From Candidatus Liptonbacteria bacterium (GTDB lineage Bacteria; Patescibacteriota; Minisyncoccia; UBA6257; 2-01-FULL-56-20), in contig JACRFR010000010.1 of assembly GCA_016212635.1 (NCBI GenBank), positions 1-12,217 on the forward strand: a stretch of DNA of 12,217 nucleotides, written 5' to 3'. The position numbers and the translations under genes were made by a program. Under the pieces are notes generated by a model. The model did not search any database, was not told the origin of the DNA, and saw only the letters and a list, made by a program, of their open reading frames with translations. Shown here one piece after another: positions 5,225 to 11,268 of the stretch (positions are counted from its first letter, which is position 1; the number at the start of each line of letters is the position of its first letter).

Positions 5225-5940
5225 AAGTATTTTGCCAGTCGGTGCACCCACAATGCCTGCCTGGCATTCAGTAAATTCGAGCGGGTACTAACAAGATCTG
5301 GCCGCCGTTGTGTGAGCTTAGCAAAGCTCGCGGCGTGGAGTTCCGATCTCGCGATGCGACGACTAATAGTTCGGATTAATTGCTGCTCTCGGCTTGGATC
5401 GGAACCTAGTAGTCTCTGCACCATCTGACCGATATCCACTCGATACTTCTCAATCCTCCGACCGCTGGATTGGCCATAGACTGCGTGACAGATAACCGCT
5501 AACCGCTTATGCCCCTTCGTTTTATTATATGAGGTTCGGAATATTTCCGCGACCTCTTCTGGATTAACATTCACTGGCATCACGGTTATTTTAGATAAAA
5601 TTCCATTAACTGCCTTCCGATCTTCCAGATATGCATTCACACGCTGGATAATACTTCGAGCCATAAAGGTATTTACAAAGATGTTTCCTCCTTCCCCGGG
5701 GTCATAGGTCACAAACATATCATAATCGGAATGCTCCCGTACAGCATACTCTTTGGTTCGTGAACCGAAGGGAGTGATACCCACGAATTCGTCCGGGAAT
5801 TCATTGGTGAATGCAGTTTCCAACTGGCGGATCACACCCTTCTCCAGGCCACGCCTGACCCCCACCAATGTGGGATCACGGTCACCATCTACGGTACGGT
5901 GGATATTTAGATGAGTTTCAAGCCTTTGTTCTAAATTCAT
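5221..5940 (-). CDS. Nucleotidyltransferase-fold protein
   Basis: 239 residues. The polymerase-beta-type nucleotidyltransferase signature is clear: GITPFGSRTKEY with GS at 59-60, then HSDYDMFV with the metal-binding Asp72 and Asp74. Such enzymes add nucleotides to RNA, protein, small molecules or each other. The strand expected to carry the third acidic residue reads KITVMPVNVNPEE (about 118-130) and shows Asn where Asp is common, so activity needs testing. The C-terminal half (about 140-239) is helical and basic (RRIARSELHAASFAKLTQRRP), plausible for RNA binding. It starts 17 bases after the 2H phosphoesterase gene and its stop overlaps the fmt start (ATGA), so it is part of the def-fmt operon. 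No Shine-Dalgarno sequence is seen. The family is not resolved: tRNA-modifying, oligonucleotide-synthesising and toxin-type enzymes all remain possible. Confidence 0.8.
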   Translation of the reverse strand: MNLEQRLETHLNIHRTVDGDRDPTLVGVRRGLEKGVIRQLETAFTNEFPDEFVGITPFGSRTKEYAVREHSDYDMFVTYDPGEGGNIFVNTFMARSIIQRVNAYLEDRKAVNGILSKITVMPVNVNPEEVAEIFRTSYNKTKGHKRLAVICHAVYGQSSGRRIEKYRVDIGQMVQRLLGSDPSREQQLIRTISRRIARSELHAASFAKLTQRRPDLVSTRSNLLNARQALWVHRLAKYL

Positions 5941-5957
5941 GCAAAGTTGAAAGTCAT

Positions 5958-6569
5958 TTAATCCTTACCGGATAAGTCGAAAGAGGCGAGAACCTTGGCG
6001 CAGGTACAGAAATCACCCATGTGGCATAACGCCAGAATCGAAGCCTGAAACTGTTTAGGATATTTTATTGCAGATTCGTCTAATGCGCCAAACCCCAGAG
6101 TAATGTGAGGTAAAAATCCAGAATCGTCCTGGCTGTTTTCATAAGTCTTGAGGAACTTCATAGAACCTGGGTCTATGCTGCTCCCGGCTGGATAGTAATC
6201 GCTGGACTCGGGATTATATTGCGCGTAAGGCCGAAGGTCAGCTACCACTTGCTGTCGGATCAGTGACAACTCCCGAGTCTTGGCAATTCGCAAGCCACAG
6301 CCGAATGCTTTGTTTTGAAATTTATACATTTCAATACCGGTGATCTCCATCAAAAAAGAACGATGATCATCCACAATTCCTCGTAAAACACGCTTAATAT
6401 TTTCGATGTACCGACTCTCAACGCAACACATTGCCAGAGAAATATGCGGCAAGTAACCATCCGCAAATAATCGGATGCGCTCGTCTGGTAATTGACGATT
6501 GGCTAAAATCGCCGCGTCGGTCATCTCCGCATCCGGCAGGAGGACTACGTCAATTGCTAGGCGCGGCAT
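5958..6569 (-). CDS. 2H phosphoesterase (2'-5' RNA ligase-like)
   Basis: 203 residues with the two histidine motifs that define the 2H superfamily: PHISLA (His42, Ser44) and PHITLG (His155, Thr157), spaced 113 residues apart. Members act on 2',3'-cyclic phosphate or 2'-5' linkages in RNA (LigT/ThpR), cyclic nucleotides or oligoadenylates. The exact substrate cannot be read from the sequence. The ATG at 6569 gives the family-like first strand PRLAIDVVLLP and overlaps the end of def by 20 bp; an upstream TTG at 6587 is less likely. There is no clear Shine-Dalgarno sequence, so translation probably depends on coupling to def. The nucleotidyltransferase follows 17 bases after the stop. The pairing of a nucleotidyltransferase with a 2H enzyme suggests matched making or breaking of a phosphodiester product, which is inference. 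Confidence 0.85.
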   Translation of the reverse strand: MPRLAIDVVLLPDAEMTDAAILANRQLPDERIRLFADGYLPHISLAMCCVESRYIENIKRVLRGIVDDHRSFLMEITGIEMYKFQNKAFGCGLRIAKTRELSLIRQQVVADLRPYAQYNPESSDYYPAGSSIDPGSMKFLKTYENSQDDSGFLPHITLGFGALDESAIKYPKQFQASILALCHMGDFCTCAKVLASFDLSGKD

Positions 6570-7110
6570 GTTCTTGTGGATTCGCAATCTTCTTTTCCCG
6601 TTCGGCCAAACGCTCCGAAACCGCGACGGTACGGATATTTTTTGTTAACTCGATAAAAAGTTTGCCGTCCAGGTGGTCGGTTTCGTGCTGGAAGACGTGG
6701 GCCAAGAGTCCCCAGGCCTTGATCTTGAGCGGCTTACCCCGGCGATCTTGTCCCAAAAGCGTTACCCGCGGATACCGCAGGACTTCGCCGTAGACGCCAG
6801 GCACGCTTAAACAGCCTTCTTCCAGCGGCACCCGTTCGCCCCCCATTTTTTCCAACTGCGGATTAAAAATCGCGTAGAACTTCATAGTACCGTCCGAATC
6901 CGGTACTTGGGCCACGAATACTTTCCAGGGCAAGCCGATCTGGTTGGCCGAAAGCCCGATGCCGTTCGCCGCGCGCATGGACGCCCGCATACGGCGAATC
7001 AGATCGGTTACTTCCGCCGGAGAGTGCTTGGAAAAATCGAATGCTCCCGTCTTGCGGTGCAAGAACTTTTCGTTGGACTTGGTGGCAATGGTGACGATGG
7101 GATCGCTCAT
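6550..7110 (-). CDS. def: Peptide deformylase
   Basis: Metalloenzyme that removes the N-formyl group from nascent proteins at the ribosome. 186 residues, typical length. All three signature motifs are present: GIGLSANQIG (50-59; Ser replaces the usual Ala in GLAAxQ), EGCLSVP (98-104, with the metal-ligand Cys100) and QHETDHLDG (141-149, the HExxH metal site with His142, Glu143 and His146). The C-terminal tail is charged and variable (AEREKKIANPQEHAAPSN), and its last codons overlap the 2H gene. Upstream is a heptamer array (7115-7156) that leaves no recognisable ribosome binding site before the ATG at 7110. It is in one direction with fmt, as in many bacteria, but two extra genes lie between them. 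Confidence 0.96.
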   Translation of the reverse strand: MSDPIVTIATKSNEKFLHRKTGAFDFSKHSPAEVTDLIRRMRASMRAANGIGLSANQIGLPWKVFVAQVPDSDGTMKFYAIFNPQLEKMGGERVPLEEGCLSVPGVYGEVLRYPRVTLLGQDRRGKPLKIKAWGLLAHVFQHETDHLDGKLFIELTKNIRTVAVSERLAEREKKIANPQEHAAPSN

Positions 7111-7114
7111 GGGA

Positions 7115-7156
7115 GTGACTGATGACTAATGACTAATGACTGATGACTAATGACTT
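7115..7156. repeat. Heptamer array between the 101-residue gene and def, six units
   Basis: Units on the plus strand: GTGACTG, ATGACTA, ATGACTA, ATGACTG, ATGACTA, ATGACTT. It begins 5 bases before def and includes the final codon and stop of the upstream gene. Confidence 0.85.
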
Positions 7157-7452
7157 GTTTTTCGGGATGGTACAGATTTACCAGGTTTGGGTCTCTGGGG
7201 CAAGGTTCCCGTCAAAACCCGCATAAAATAAGCGCCCCGATTTTGCACGCCGGGTCTTTGGGCCACTTCGCGCGCTAAGCGGCGCAGTAAGTTCCCGTCA
7301 TATTGCTTGGCCAGCCGGATATACAGCGCCCGGTGCCGGTCGTCCGCCAAAATCTCCGCCAACTCCAAACCAACCGCCTGAAATTCCCGATAAACCCGGG
7401 ACTCCCGGGAACGCTCGCGCAGCTTGGTCAGATAGGTTTTGGTGTCCAGCAC
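7147..7452 (-). CDS. Conserved small basic protein, function unknown
   Basis: 101 residues, rich in Arg, mostly helical: LTKLRERSRESRVYREFQAVGLELAEILADDRHRALYIRLAKQYDGNLLRRLAREVAQR, then GAYFMRVL and a basic tail (PQRPKPGKSVPSRKTSH). I recall near-identical uncharacterised proteins in CPR genomes, with the RERSRESRVYREFQ and LYIRLAKxYDG stretches conserved; this is memory, not a search. The high positive charge suggests nucleic-acid or ribosome contact. It is the first gene of the minus-strand cluster leading to def and fmt. The last codon and stop are built from the heptamer array at 7115-7156, so the very C-terminus varies with that array. The ATG at 7452 lacks a Shine-Dalgarno sequence; TAGAAT lies only 4 bases before it. 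Confidence 0.7.
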   Translation of the reverse strand: MLDTKTYLTKLRERSRESRVYREFQAVGLELAEILADDRHRALYIRLAKQYDGNLLRRLAREVAQRPGVQNRGAYFMRVLTGTLPQRPKPGKSVPSRKTSH

Positions 7453-7500
7453 ATGATTATTCTATGGCAATTCCCACCCGGGCGCCATGTACCCTGTTGG

Positions 7501-7581
7501 ACCTTGAATTACGAAACTCCATCCTCCCCCTTAACCCCACCTCACCTCGGGCACAAAGTTACCAGTTTCGTAATTCCAGGT
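7501..7581. mobile_element. 81-bp element with 18-bp inverted ends
   Basis: ACCTTGAATTACGAAACT (7501-7518) and its inverted copy at 7564-7581 differ at one position. The core TGAATTACGAAA is shared with the left end of the 231-bp MITE at 3423. No clear target duplication is seen. It lies between the divergent small-protein and protease genes. Confidence 0.65.
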
Positions 7582-7626
7582 GTTAGAAGGCGAGCTTGGC
7601 TACGTGGAACCAGAATTCAATGTTTA

Positions 7627-7663
7627 GAGGCCGGGCCTTAAGAATCCTTCAAGGCCCGGCCTC
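7627..7663. repeat. Strong 13-bp GC-rich hairpin
   Basis: GAGGCCGGGCCTT (7627-7639) pairs perfectly with AAGGCCCGGCCTC (7651-7663) around an 11-base loop. It is in the divergent intergenic region, about 70 bases before the protease promoter. No T-run follows on either strand. Function unknown. Confidence 0.65.
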
Positions 7664-7731
7664 GGAAGCTGGGTCCGGGAGATTGGGCAACCTTTATTTG
7701 TTGTCCCCTTTCGAAATTTAACTTGTTGGTT

Positions 7732-7737
7732 TAGAAT
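7732..7737 (+). promoter_or_regulatory. -10 box of the S41 protease gene
   Basis: TAGAAT with a weak TTTCGA 17 bases upstream. The expected transcription start (about 7744) lies downstream of the ATG at 7736 and just before the ATG at 7751, which supports the latter as the true start with a leader of only about seven bases. Confidence 0.4.
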
Positions 7738-7750
7738 GGTTGGGCCAACT

Positions 7751-8974
7751 ATGCGCAAAGCGGGTTTATCAATTTCATTGCTGGTCGCGGCCGTTGTTTT
7801 GTTCGGCAGCGGTTTTTGGTGGGGCCGCTGGATCGGCCAAAAAACTCCTCAAACCTTATTGGTCCAGGGCGTGACCAACGTGGAAGCACCCGGGGGTGTG
7901 ACCAGTACGGTGGATTTTAGTCCTTTCTGGCAAGCTTGGCAGTATGTTAATCAAGAATATCTCCGCAGCGGGGAGGTTTCCGATCAGGAAAAAGTGTACG
8001 GCACCATCCGCGGCTTGCTCGGTTCTTTAAACGATCCCTACTCCATTTACTTCAAGCCCAGCGAGAGCAAAAAGTTTCAGGAGGACATTCAGGGCAGTTT
8101 CGGCGGTATCGGCATAGAGATCGGCGTCCGCAAGGGCCAACTGGTAGTTATCGCGCCGCTCAAAAACACGCCAGCCAGTCGCGCCGGTCTCCGAGCAGGG
8201 GATATTATTTTGCAGATTAACGCCAGCACCACCGACAATCTTTCCATCGAGGAGGCAGTGGATCGGATCCGCGGACCGGAGAAGACCGAGGTGAAACTTT
8301 CAATTTACCGAACCGACTGGGATAAGCCCAAGGATTTCACTGTCACTCGGGAGCGAATCGAAGTGCCCACTTTGGACCTGACAATGAAGGATGGCGGAAT
8401 TGCTTACGTGCAATTATACCGATTTAACGCCACCGCTCCGCAGTTATTTGCCGACGCCGCTCGAACCATGATCCGCAACGGCAGTAAGGGCATAATACTC
8501 GACCTGCGCAATGACCCGGGTGGATATTTAGAAGTCGCCACCGACCTGGCGGGCTTCTTTCTGCCCCGCAACACGCTGGTGGTCAGCCAAGCCGCCCGAA
8601 CCGGACCGCCGACCGAACTTCGCACCAGAGGTAACGGCGTTTTGGAAAACCTACCGGTGGTCGTGTTGCTTAACAAGGGCTCCGCTTCCGCTTCGGAAAT
8701 ATTAGCGGGCGCGCTCCGCGATCAACGCAATATTCAGCTCGTCGGGGAGCAAAGTTACGGCAAGGGTTCGGTGCAACAGATCGAGGACTTAAAAGACGGC
8801 TCCTCGGTTAAGATCACGGTCGCGCACTGGCTCACTCCTAAAGGCAAAATAATCGACGGCGAGGGATTAAAACCGGACATCGAGGTCAAGATCAGCGACG
8901 AGGATTTCGAGAAAAAGCGCGACCCGCAATTGGATAAAGCGCTAGAAGTGCTAAGACAACAGATGGGAAAGTAA
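7751..8974 (+). CDS. S41 C-terminal processing peptidase (CtpA/Prc family)
   Basis: Membrane-anchored serine protease acting outside the membrane on C-terminal ends of proteins. 407 residues. MRKAGLSISLLVAAVVLFGSGFWWGRW (1-27) is an N-terminal signal anchor. A PDZ domain follows (about 112-187: FGGIGIEIG, NTPASRAGLRAGDIILQIN). The protease core has ILDLRNDPGGYL (249-260), NKGSASASEI with nucleophile Ser313 (equivalent to Ser452 of E. coli Prc), and SYGKGSVQQ with general-base Lys338, exactly 25 residues later as in Prc. HWLTPKGKIIDGEGLKPDIEV is the usual C-terminal signature. The length is that of the shorter CtpA type rather than the long Prc. The start at 7751 is chosen because the likely -10 overlaps the alternative ATG at 7736. 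The next gene, rplI, follows after a heptamer array. Confidence 0.95.
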   Translation: MRKAGLSISLLVAAVVLFGSGFWWGRWIGQKTPQTLLVQGVTNVEAPGGVTSTVDFSPFWQAWQYVNQEYLRSGEVSDQEKVYGTIRGLLGSLNDPYSIYFKPSESKKFQEDIQGSFGGIGIEIGVRKGQLVVIAPLKNTPASRAGLRAGDIILQINASTTDNLSIEEAVDRIRGPEKTEVKLSIYRTDWDKPKDFTVTRERIEVPTLDLTMKDGGIAYVQLYRFNATAPQLFADAARTMIRNGSKGIILDLRNDPGGYLEVATDLAGFFLPRNTLVVSQAARTGPPTELRTRGNGVLENLPVVVLLNKGSASASEILAGALRDQRNIQLVGEQSYGKGSVQQIEDLKDGSSVKITVAHWLTPKGKIIDGEGLKPDIEVKISDEDFEKKRDPQLDKALEVLRQQMGK

Positions 8975-8976
8975 TA

Positions 8977-9039
8977 ATTGACCATTGACGGATGACCATT
9001 GACAACGGTCCACAGTCCACAGTCAACAGTCCATAGTCA
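8977..9039. repeat. Nine-unit heptamer array before rplI
   Basis: Four units of the ATTGACC type (8977-9004) are followed in the same 7-bp phase by five of the ACAGTCC type (9005-9039); the last base is the A of the rplI start codon. The array fills the whole gap between the protease stop and rplI and replaces any ribosome binding site. Confidence 0.85.
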
Positions 9040-9488
9040 TGAAAGTAATTCTACTGAAAGATATACGTGGAGTAGGGAGGCGTTACGAGATCAAAGAGGT
9101 GTCGGACGGCTATGCCCGTAATTTTTTGGTGGCGCAGAACCTCGCGCGCGCTGCAACCCCGACAGCGCTAGCCGAATTGAACCGAATTCAAATCAAGGCG
9201 AAACGGGAAGAACAAGAAAGTAATAAGCGCGTGGCGGAAGCGCTGCAACTGATCCAAAACCGCTTCATCGAACTGCACTTGAAAACCGACAGCCACGGCA
9301 CAGCTTACGGATCGGTAACCAAAGAGGCCATTCTCAAGGCCTTGCGCGCTACCGGCTGGATCGGTCGCGAACGAATCGAGATATTATTAAAACAACCGAT
9401 TAAAGCAATGGGCGAACATCACGTACCGATCCGTTTCCGACCGGGAATAGAAGCTGAACTTAAACTGCGCGTACTCCCACAACCGTAG
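9039..9488 (+). CDS. rplI: 50S ribosomal protein bL9
   Basis: 149 residues, the standard length. The N-terminal domain MKVILLKDIRGVGRRYEIKEVSDGYARNFLVAQNLA (1-36) carries the L9 signature (G.G....V.DGYARN.L...), which binds 23S rRNA. A long charged helix (44-75) connects to the C-terminal domain with GSVT (104-107), EAI, and the final beta strand PGIEAELKLRVLP. It acts at the L1-stalk base and affects frame maintenance. Its last 29 bp overlap the end of the convergent rpmA gene, so neither has room for a terminator. No Shine-Dalgarno sequence is present; heptamer repeats run right up to the ATG. From memory, bL9 is missing in some CPR groups (for example Microgenomates), so its presence slightly favours another branch. 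Confidence 0.97.
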   Translation: MKVILLKDIRGVGRRYEIKEVSDGYARNFLVAQNLARAATPTALAELNRIQIKAKREEQESNKRVAEALQLIQNRFIELHLKTDSHGTAYGSVTKEAILKALRATGWIGRERIEILLKQPIKAMGEHHVPIRFRPGIEAELKLRVLPQP

Positions 9489-9738
9489 CTCGCCGCTGGG
9501 AACCGTCGAACCGGGTCTTCTGGCGAACGGAATACTTCACGGTGCCGCTCGCGGCGGCATACAAGGTGTCATCGCCCCCGCGGCGGATGTTCGCTCCCGG
9601 CAAATAGCGCGTGCCGCGTTGGCGAATTATAATTTGACCGGCCCGCACCGGCTGGCCATCTTGGATTTTTACGCCCAGGCGCTGGGCCGCGGAATCGCGT
9701 CCCAGCTTAGTCGATCCGCCGGATTTGGTATGTGCCAT
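9460..9738 (-). CDS. rpmA: 50S ribosomal protein bL27
   Basis: 92 residues. The N-terminus MAHTKSGGSTKLGRDSAAQRLGVK (1-24) is the conserved tail that reaches the peptidyl transferase centre. GQIIIRQRGTRYLPGANIRRGGDDTLYAAASGTVKY (35-70) is the conserved core. There is no cleaved N-terminal extension of the Firmicutes type. rplU (bL21), its usual upstream partner, is absent here; an exonuclease gene diverges instead. The leader contains an inverted repeat directly before the ATG (9739-9785) and a second hairpin (9794-9827), which could serve autogenous control, but this is inference. No Shine-Dalgarno sequence is evident. Confidence 0.97.
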   Translation of the reverse strand: MAHTKSGGSTKLGRDSAAQRLGVKIQDGQPVRAGQIIIRQRGTRYLPGANIRRGGDDTLYAAASGTVKYSVRQKTRFDGSQRRATVVGVRAV

Positions 9739-9785
9739 GTTTGTTTAAATTTACGAGCGAACGCGAAGGAAATTTAACTACAAAC
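9739..9785. repeat. AT-rich inverted repeat before rpmA
   Basis: GTTTGTTTAAATTT (9739-9752) pairs with AAATTTAACTACAAAC (9770-9785) with a small bulge. On the minus strand it ends at the rpmA start codon, so if transcribed it would fold over the initiation site. Confidence 0.5.
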
Positions 9786-9793
9786 ATGAGCAT

Positions 9794-9827
9794 CCCGCTC
9801 CAATTTCGTAAGCGAAATTGCGGCGGG
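9794..9827. repeat. Hairpin in the rpmA / exonuclease divergent region
   Basis: CAATTTCG (9801-9808) and CGAAATTG (9813-9820) form an 8-bp stem with a four-base loop, extended outside by CCCGC/GCGGG with unequal bulges. Possible rpmA leader structure or dispersed repeat. Confidence 0.5.
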
Positions 9828-9864
9828 AAGCCATTCCTAATTTCTCCGCTTGGGATACAGAATA

Positions 9865-9873
9865 TGCTATAAT
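9865..9873 (+). promoter_or_regulatory. Extended -10 promoter of the exonuclease gene
   Basis: TGC TATAAT (consensus -10 with TG extension), then seven bases, then ATG at 9881. The transcript should start at or beside the start codon. Confidence 0.65.
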
Positions 9874-9880
9874 ACCCAGT

Positions 9881-10573
9881 ATGTCAAACACCAACAAGCT
9901 GATTTTCGATATTGAGACGGTCGGCGTGGATTTTAATAGCCTGGATAAAATCTCCCAGGAATATGTGCGGGAGTATGCGGAAACCGAGGAGGACCTGATC
10001 GAGGCCACGGGGCGCTTGAGCTTCTCGCCCTTAACTGGCACGATCGCGGCCATCGGCCTGATCAACCCGGATACCAGACGCGGCAATATTCTCTTGGCCA
10101 CCAGTAAACAACTGCCGGAAGAATTACAGCCGGGCATTCAACTCGAGTCCGGCACGGAGGCGGAAATCATCGAGAAGTTTTGGTCTGCGGCCAGCCATTA
10201 TAACACCTTCGTCACCTTTAACGGCCGAGTGTTTGACGCTCCTTTCATTCTCGTCCGTTCCGCGATCCACGGCGTGAAACCGACCAAGAACTTAATGTCT
10301 AACCGCTACCTGGCCAGTCAGCTCGATAACTGCAATCACGTCGACCTGCTGGATCAGTTGACTTACTACGGCGCGGTGCGTAAAAAATATAACCTGCACT
10401 TTTGGTGCAAGGCCTTTGGCATCCCCAGCCCCAAGGAGAGCGGCCTTTCCGGCAAAGACGTGGAACGTTTAGTCCGCGAAGGCCGCTGGCTGGAAATGGC
10501 ACAATATAACTTGGGCGACTTGCTTTCAACCATGCAGCTCTACGAGAAGTGGAACAGGTATTTGAATCTATGA
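9881..10573 (+). CDS. DEDD-type 3'-5' exonuclease (DnaQ-like fold)
   Basis: 230 residues. The exonuclease motifs appear in order: LIFDIET with Asp10 and Glu12 (motif I), FVTFNGRVFDAPF with Asp119 (motif II), and YNLGDLLST with Tyr209 and Asp213 (motif III, the DEDDy form). HVDLLDQL (153-160), and SGKDV with a following (E)GRWLEMAQYN, match the PolB-like exonuclease group (the DNA_pol_B_exo2 / RNase_H_2 type). It should trim single-stranded DNA or RNA 3' ends in the cytoplasm; the physiological substrate is not known. It is stand-alone: no polymerase domain is attached. The ATG at 9881 follows a consensus extended -10 by seven bases, so the message is probably leaderless; an ORF extension to 9818 lies upstream of the promoter and is discarded. 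A heptamer array follows directly after the stop. Confidence 0.88.
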   Translation: MSNTNKLIFDIETVGVDFNSLDKISQEYVREYAETEEDLIEATGRLSFSPLTGTIAAIGLINPDTRRGNILLATSKQLPEELQPGIQLESGTEAEIIEKFWSAASHYNTFVTFNGRVFDAPFILVRSAIHGVKPTKNLMSNRYLASQLDNCNHVDLLDQLTYYGAVRKKYNLHFWCKAFGIPSPKESGLSGKDVERLVREGRWLEMAQYNLGDLLSTMQLYEKWNRYLNL

Positions 10574-10600
10574 TTGACCGTTGACCATTGAGTATTGACC
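10573..10600. repeat. Heptamer array after the exonuclease gene
   Basis: Units ATTGACC, GTTGACC, ATTGAGT, ATTGACC, starting at the last base of the exonuclease stop codon. The same unit type opens the array before rplI. A separate tandem repeat, GTCAAACATCA twice, follows at about 10626-10647. Confidence 0.8.
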
Positions 10601-10646
10601 TTTTGCTTAAAGTCGCTTGTCATTGGTCAAACATCAGTCAAACATC

Positions 10647-10814
10647 ATGAGCTCCATCTGGGATTGGCTGTATCGCCGGCGGCGAGAGCTGATATTTCTG
10701 GCCGCTATTTTTTTGGTCTCAACTTTAAGTTTCGGCTTGGGCTATCTGGCTAATCGCGAGTACAGCCGCGCACCGATCGTGATCGAAAAGTGTCCGTCCT
10801 CGACTGATCCCTGA
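10647..10814 (+). CDS. Small one-pass membrane protein, function unknown
   Basis: 55 residues from the ATG at 10647: MSSIWDWLYRRRREL, then the hydrophobic segment IFLAAIFLVSTLSFGLGYL (about 16-34), then ANREYSRAPIVIEKCPSSTDP. The basic stretch before the helix predicts the N-terminus inside and a short C-terminal tail outside. The pattern is like small CPR proteins I recall with FLVSTLSFGLGYL and APIVIEK, but I know no function for them. The ATG at 10647 is preferred to the ATG at 10617, because the residues in between are encoded by repeats. No Shine-Dalgarno sequence. The exonuclease is upstream in the same direction; the 123-bp element follows, so any downstream partner may have been separated or lost. 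Confidence 0.6.
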   Translation: MSSIWDWLYRRRRELIFLAAIFLVSTLSFGLGYLANREYSRAPIVIEKCPSSTDP

Positions 10815-10832
10815 CCGCCGATGAATCGCTGT

Positions 10833-10955
10833 GGCACTGTTCGGAAGCCACTGATTTTATTGCCCGAGCTTGTCGAGGGCCATGCCATGTACCCGCCAAA
10901 AAGCTACCCTTCGACGGGCTCAGGGAATAACTTTTTGACGTTTCCGAACAGCGTC
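10833..10955. mobile_element. 123-bp non-autonomous element with 9-bp direct repeats
   Basis: AATCGCTGT flanks both sides (10824-10832 and 10956-10964), a probable 9-bp target duplication. The ends are imperfect inverted repeats about 14 bp long sharing CTGTTCGGAA (10837-10846 and 10942-10951). Inside, CCCGAGCTTGTCGAGGG and CCCTTCGACGGGCTCAGGG form a further inverted pair of a type widely scattered in bacterial genomes. Non-coding. Confidence 0.75.
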
Positions 10956-10964
10956 AATCGCTGT

Positions 10965-11218
10965 TGACATGATTCTCGCACGCGTGTTTTACCAGAACAC
11001 ATTTCAGTTGTCCACTTTCGGTCTTGACGCCTATCGTCAGAGTAAGAAAATGAAAGTAGCCCTACGCGCGATGACGAATTCCGAACGATTTATCAATTAT
11101 AAGTGTCCAAAGCGCTTTGGCTCTCGGGCCAAAGTTGAGGGCACAAATTTAATTCCAGCGGAATTAAAAGTCTCGCGCAGCAGGGCCACCCCCTAAATGA
11201 TCACACACCAGGGGTAGT
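10965..11218. other. Non-coding, hairpin-rich stretch before a terminator
   Basis: No convincing gene. It contains the palindrome CCAAAGCGCTTTGG (11107-11120), an overlapping hairpin CTTTGGC/GCCAAAG, and TTTAATTCC agc GGAATTAAA further on. A 75-codon plus-strand frame (10969-11196) and a 30-codon minus-strand GTG frame exist, but neither resembles a known protein. The concentration of stems followed by a strong terminator would suit a structured RNA read on the plus strand. I could not match tmRNA, RNase P, SRP or 6S signatures. Confidence 0.35.
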
Positions 11219-11246
11219 AAAACTCCTAGACTCTTCTAGGAGTTTT
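11219..11246. terminator. Bidirectional intrinsic terminator
   Basis: AAAACTCCTAGA (11219-11230) and TCTAGGAGTTTT (11235-11246) form a perfect 12-bp stem with a four-base loop and T-runs on both strands. It lies 22 bases past the stop of the minus-strand nuclease gene and also ends anything transcribed from the left. Confidence 0.88.
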
Positions 11247-11268
11247 GCGGTTTAAATACATGGATCGT

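Noticed and set aside
6431..6793. 120-codon plus-strand ORF
   Set aside because: It is antisense to the 2H and def genes, both of which have clear family motifs.
8404..8985. Minus-strand ORFs within the S41 gene
   Set aside because: Shadows of a gene with complete catalytic motifs.
8977..9039. CRISPR-like array before rplI
   Set aside because: Repeats are 7 bp with no spacers and no cas genes; this is a tandem array.
10969..11196. 75-codon plus-strand ORF
   Set aside because: No Shine-Dalgarno sequence, no recognisable family, and it crosses several perfect hairpins; kept only as part of the non-coding stretch.
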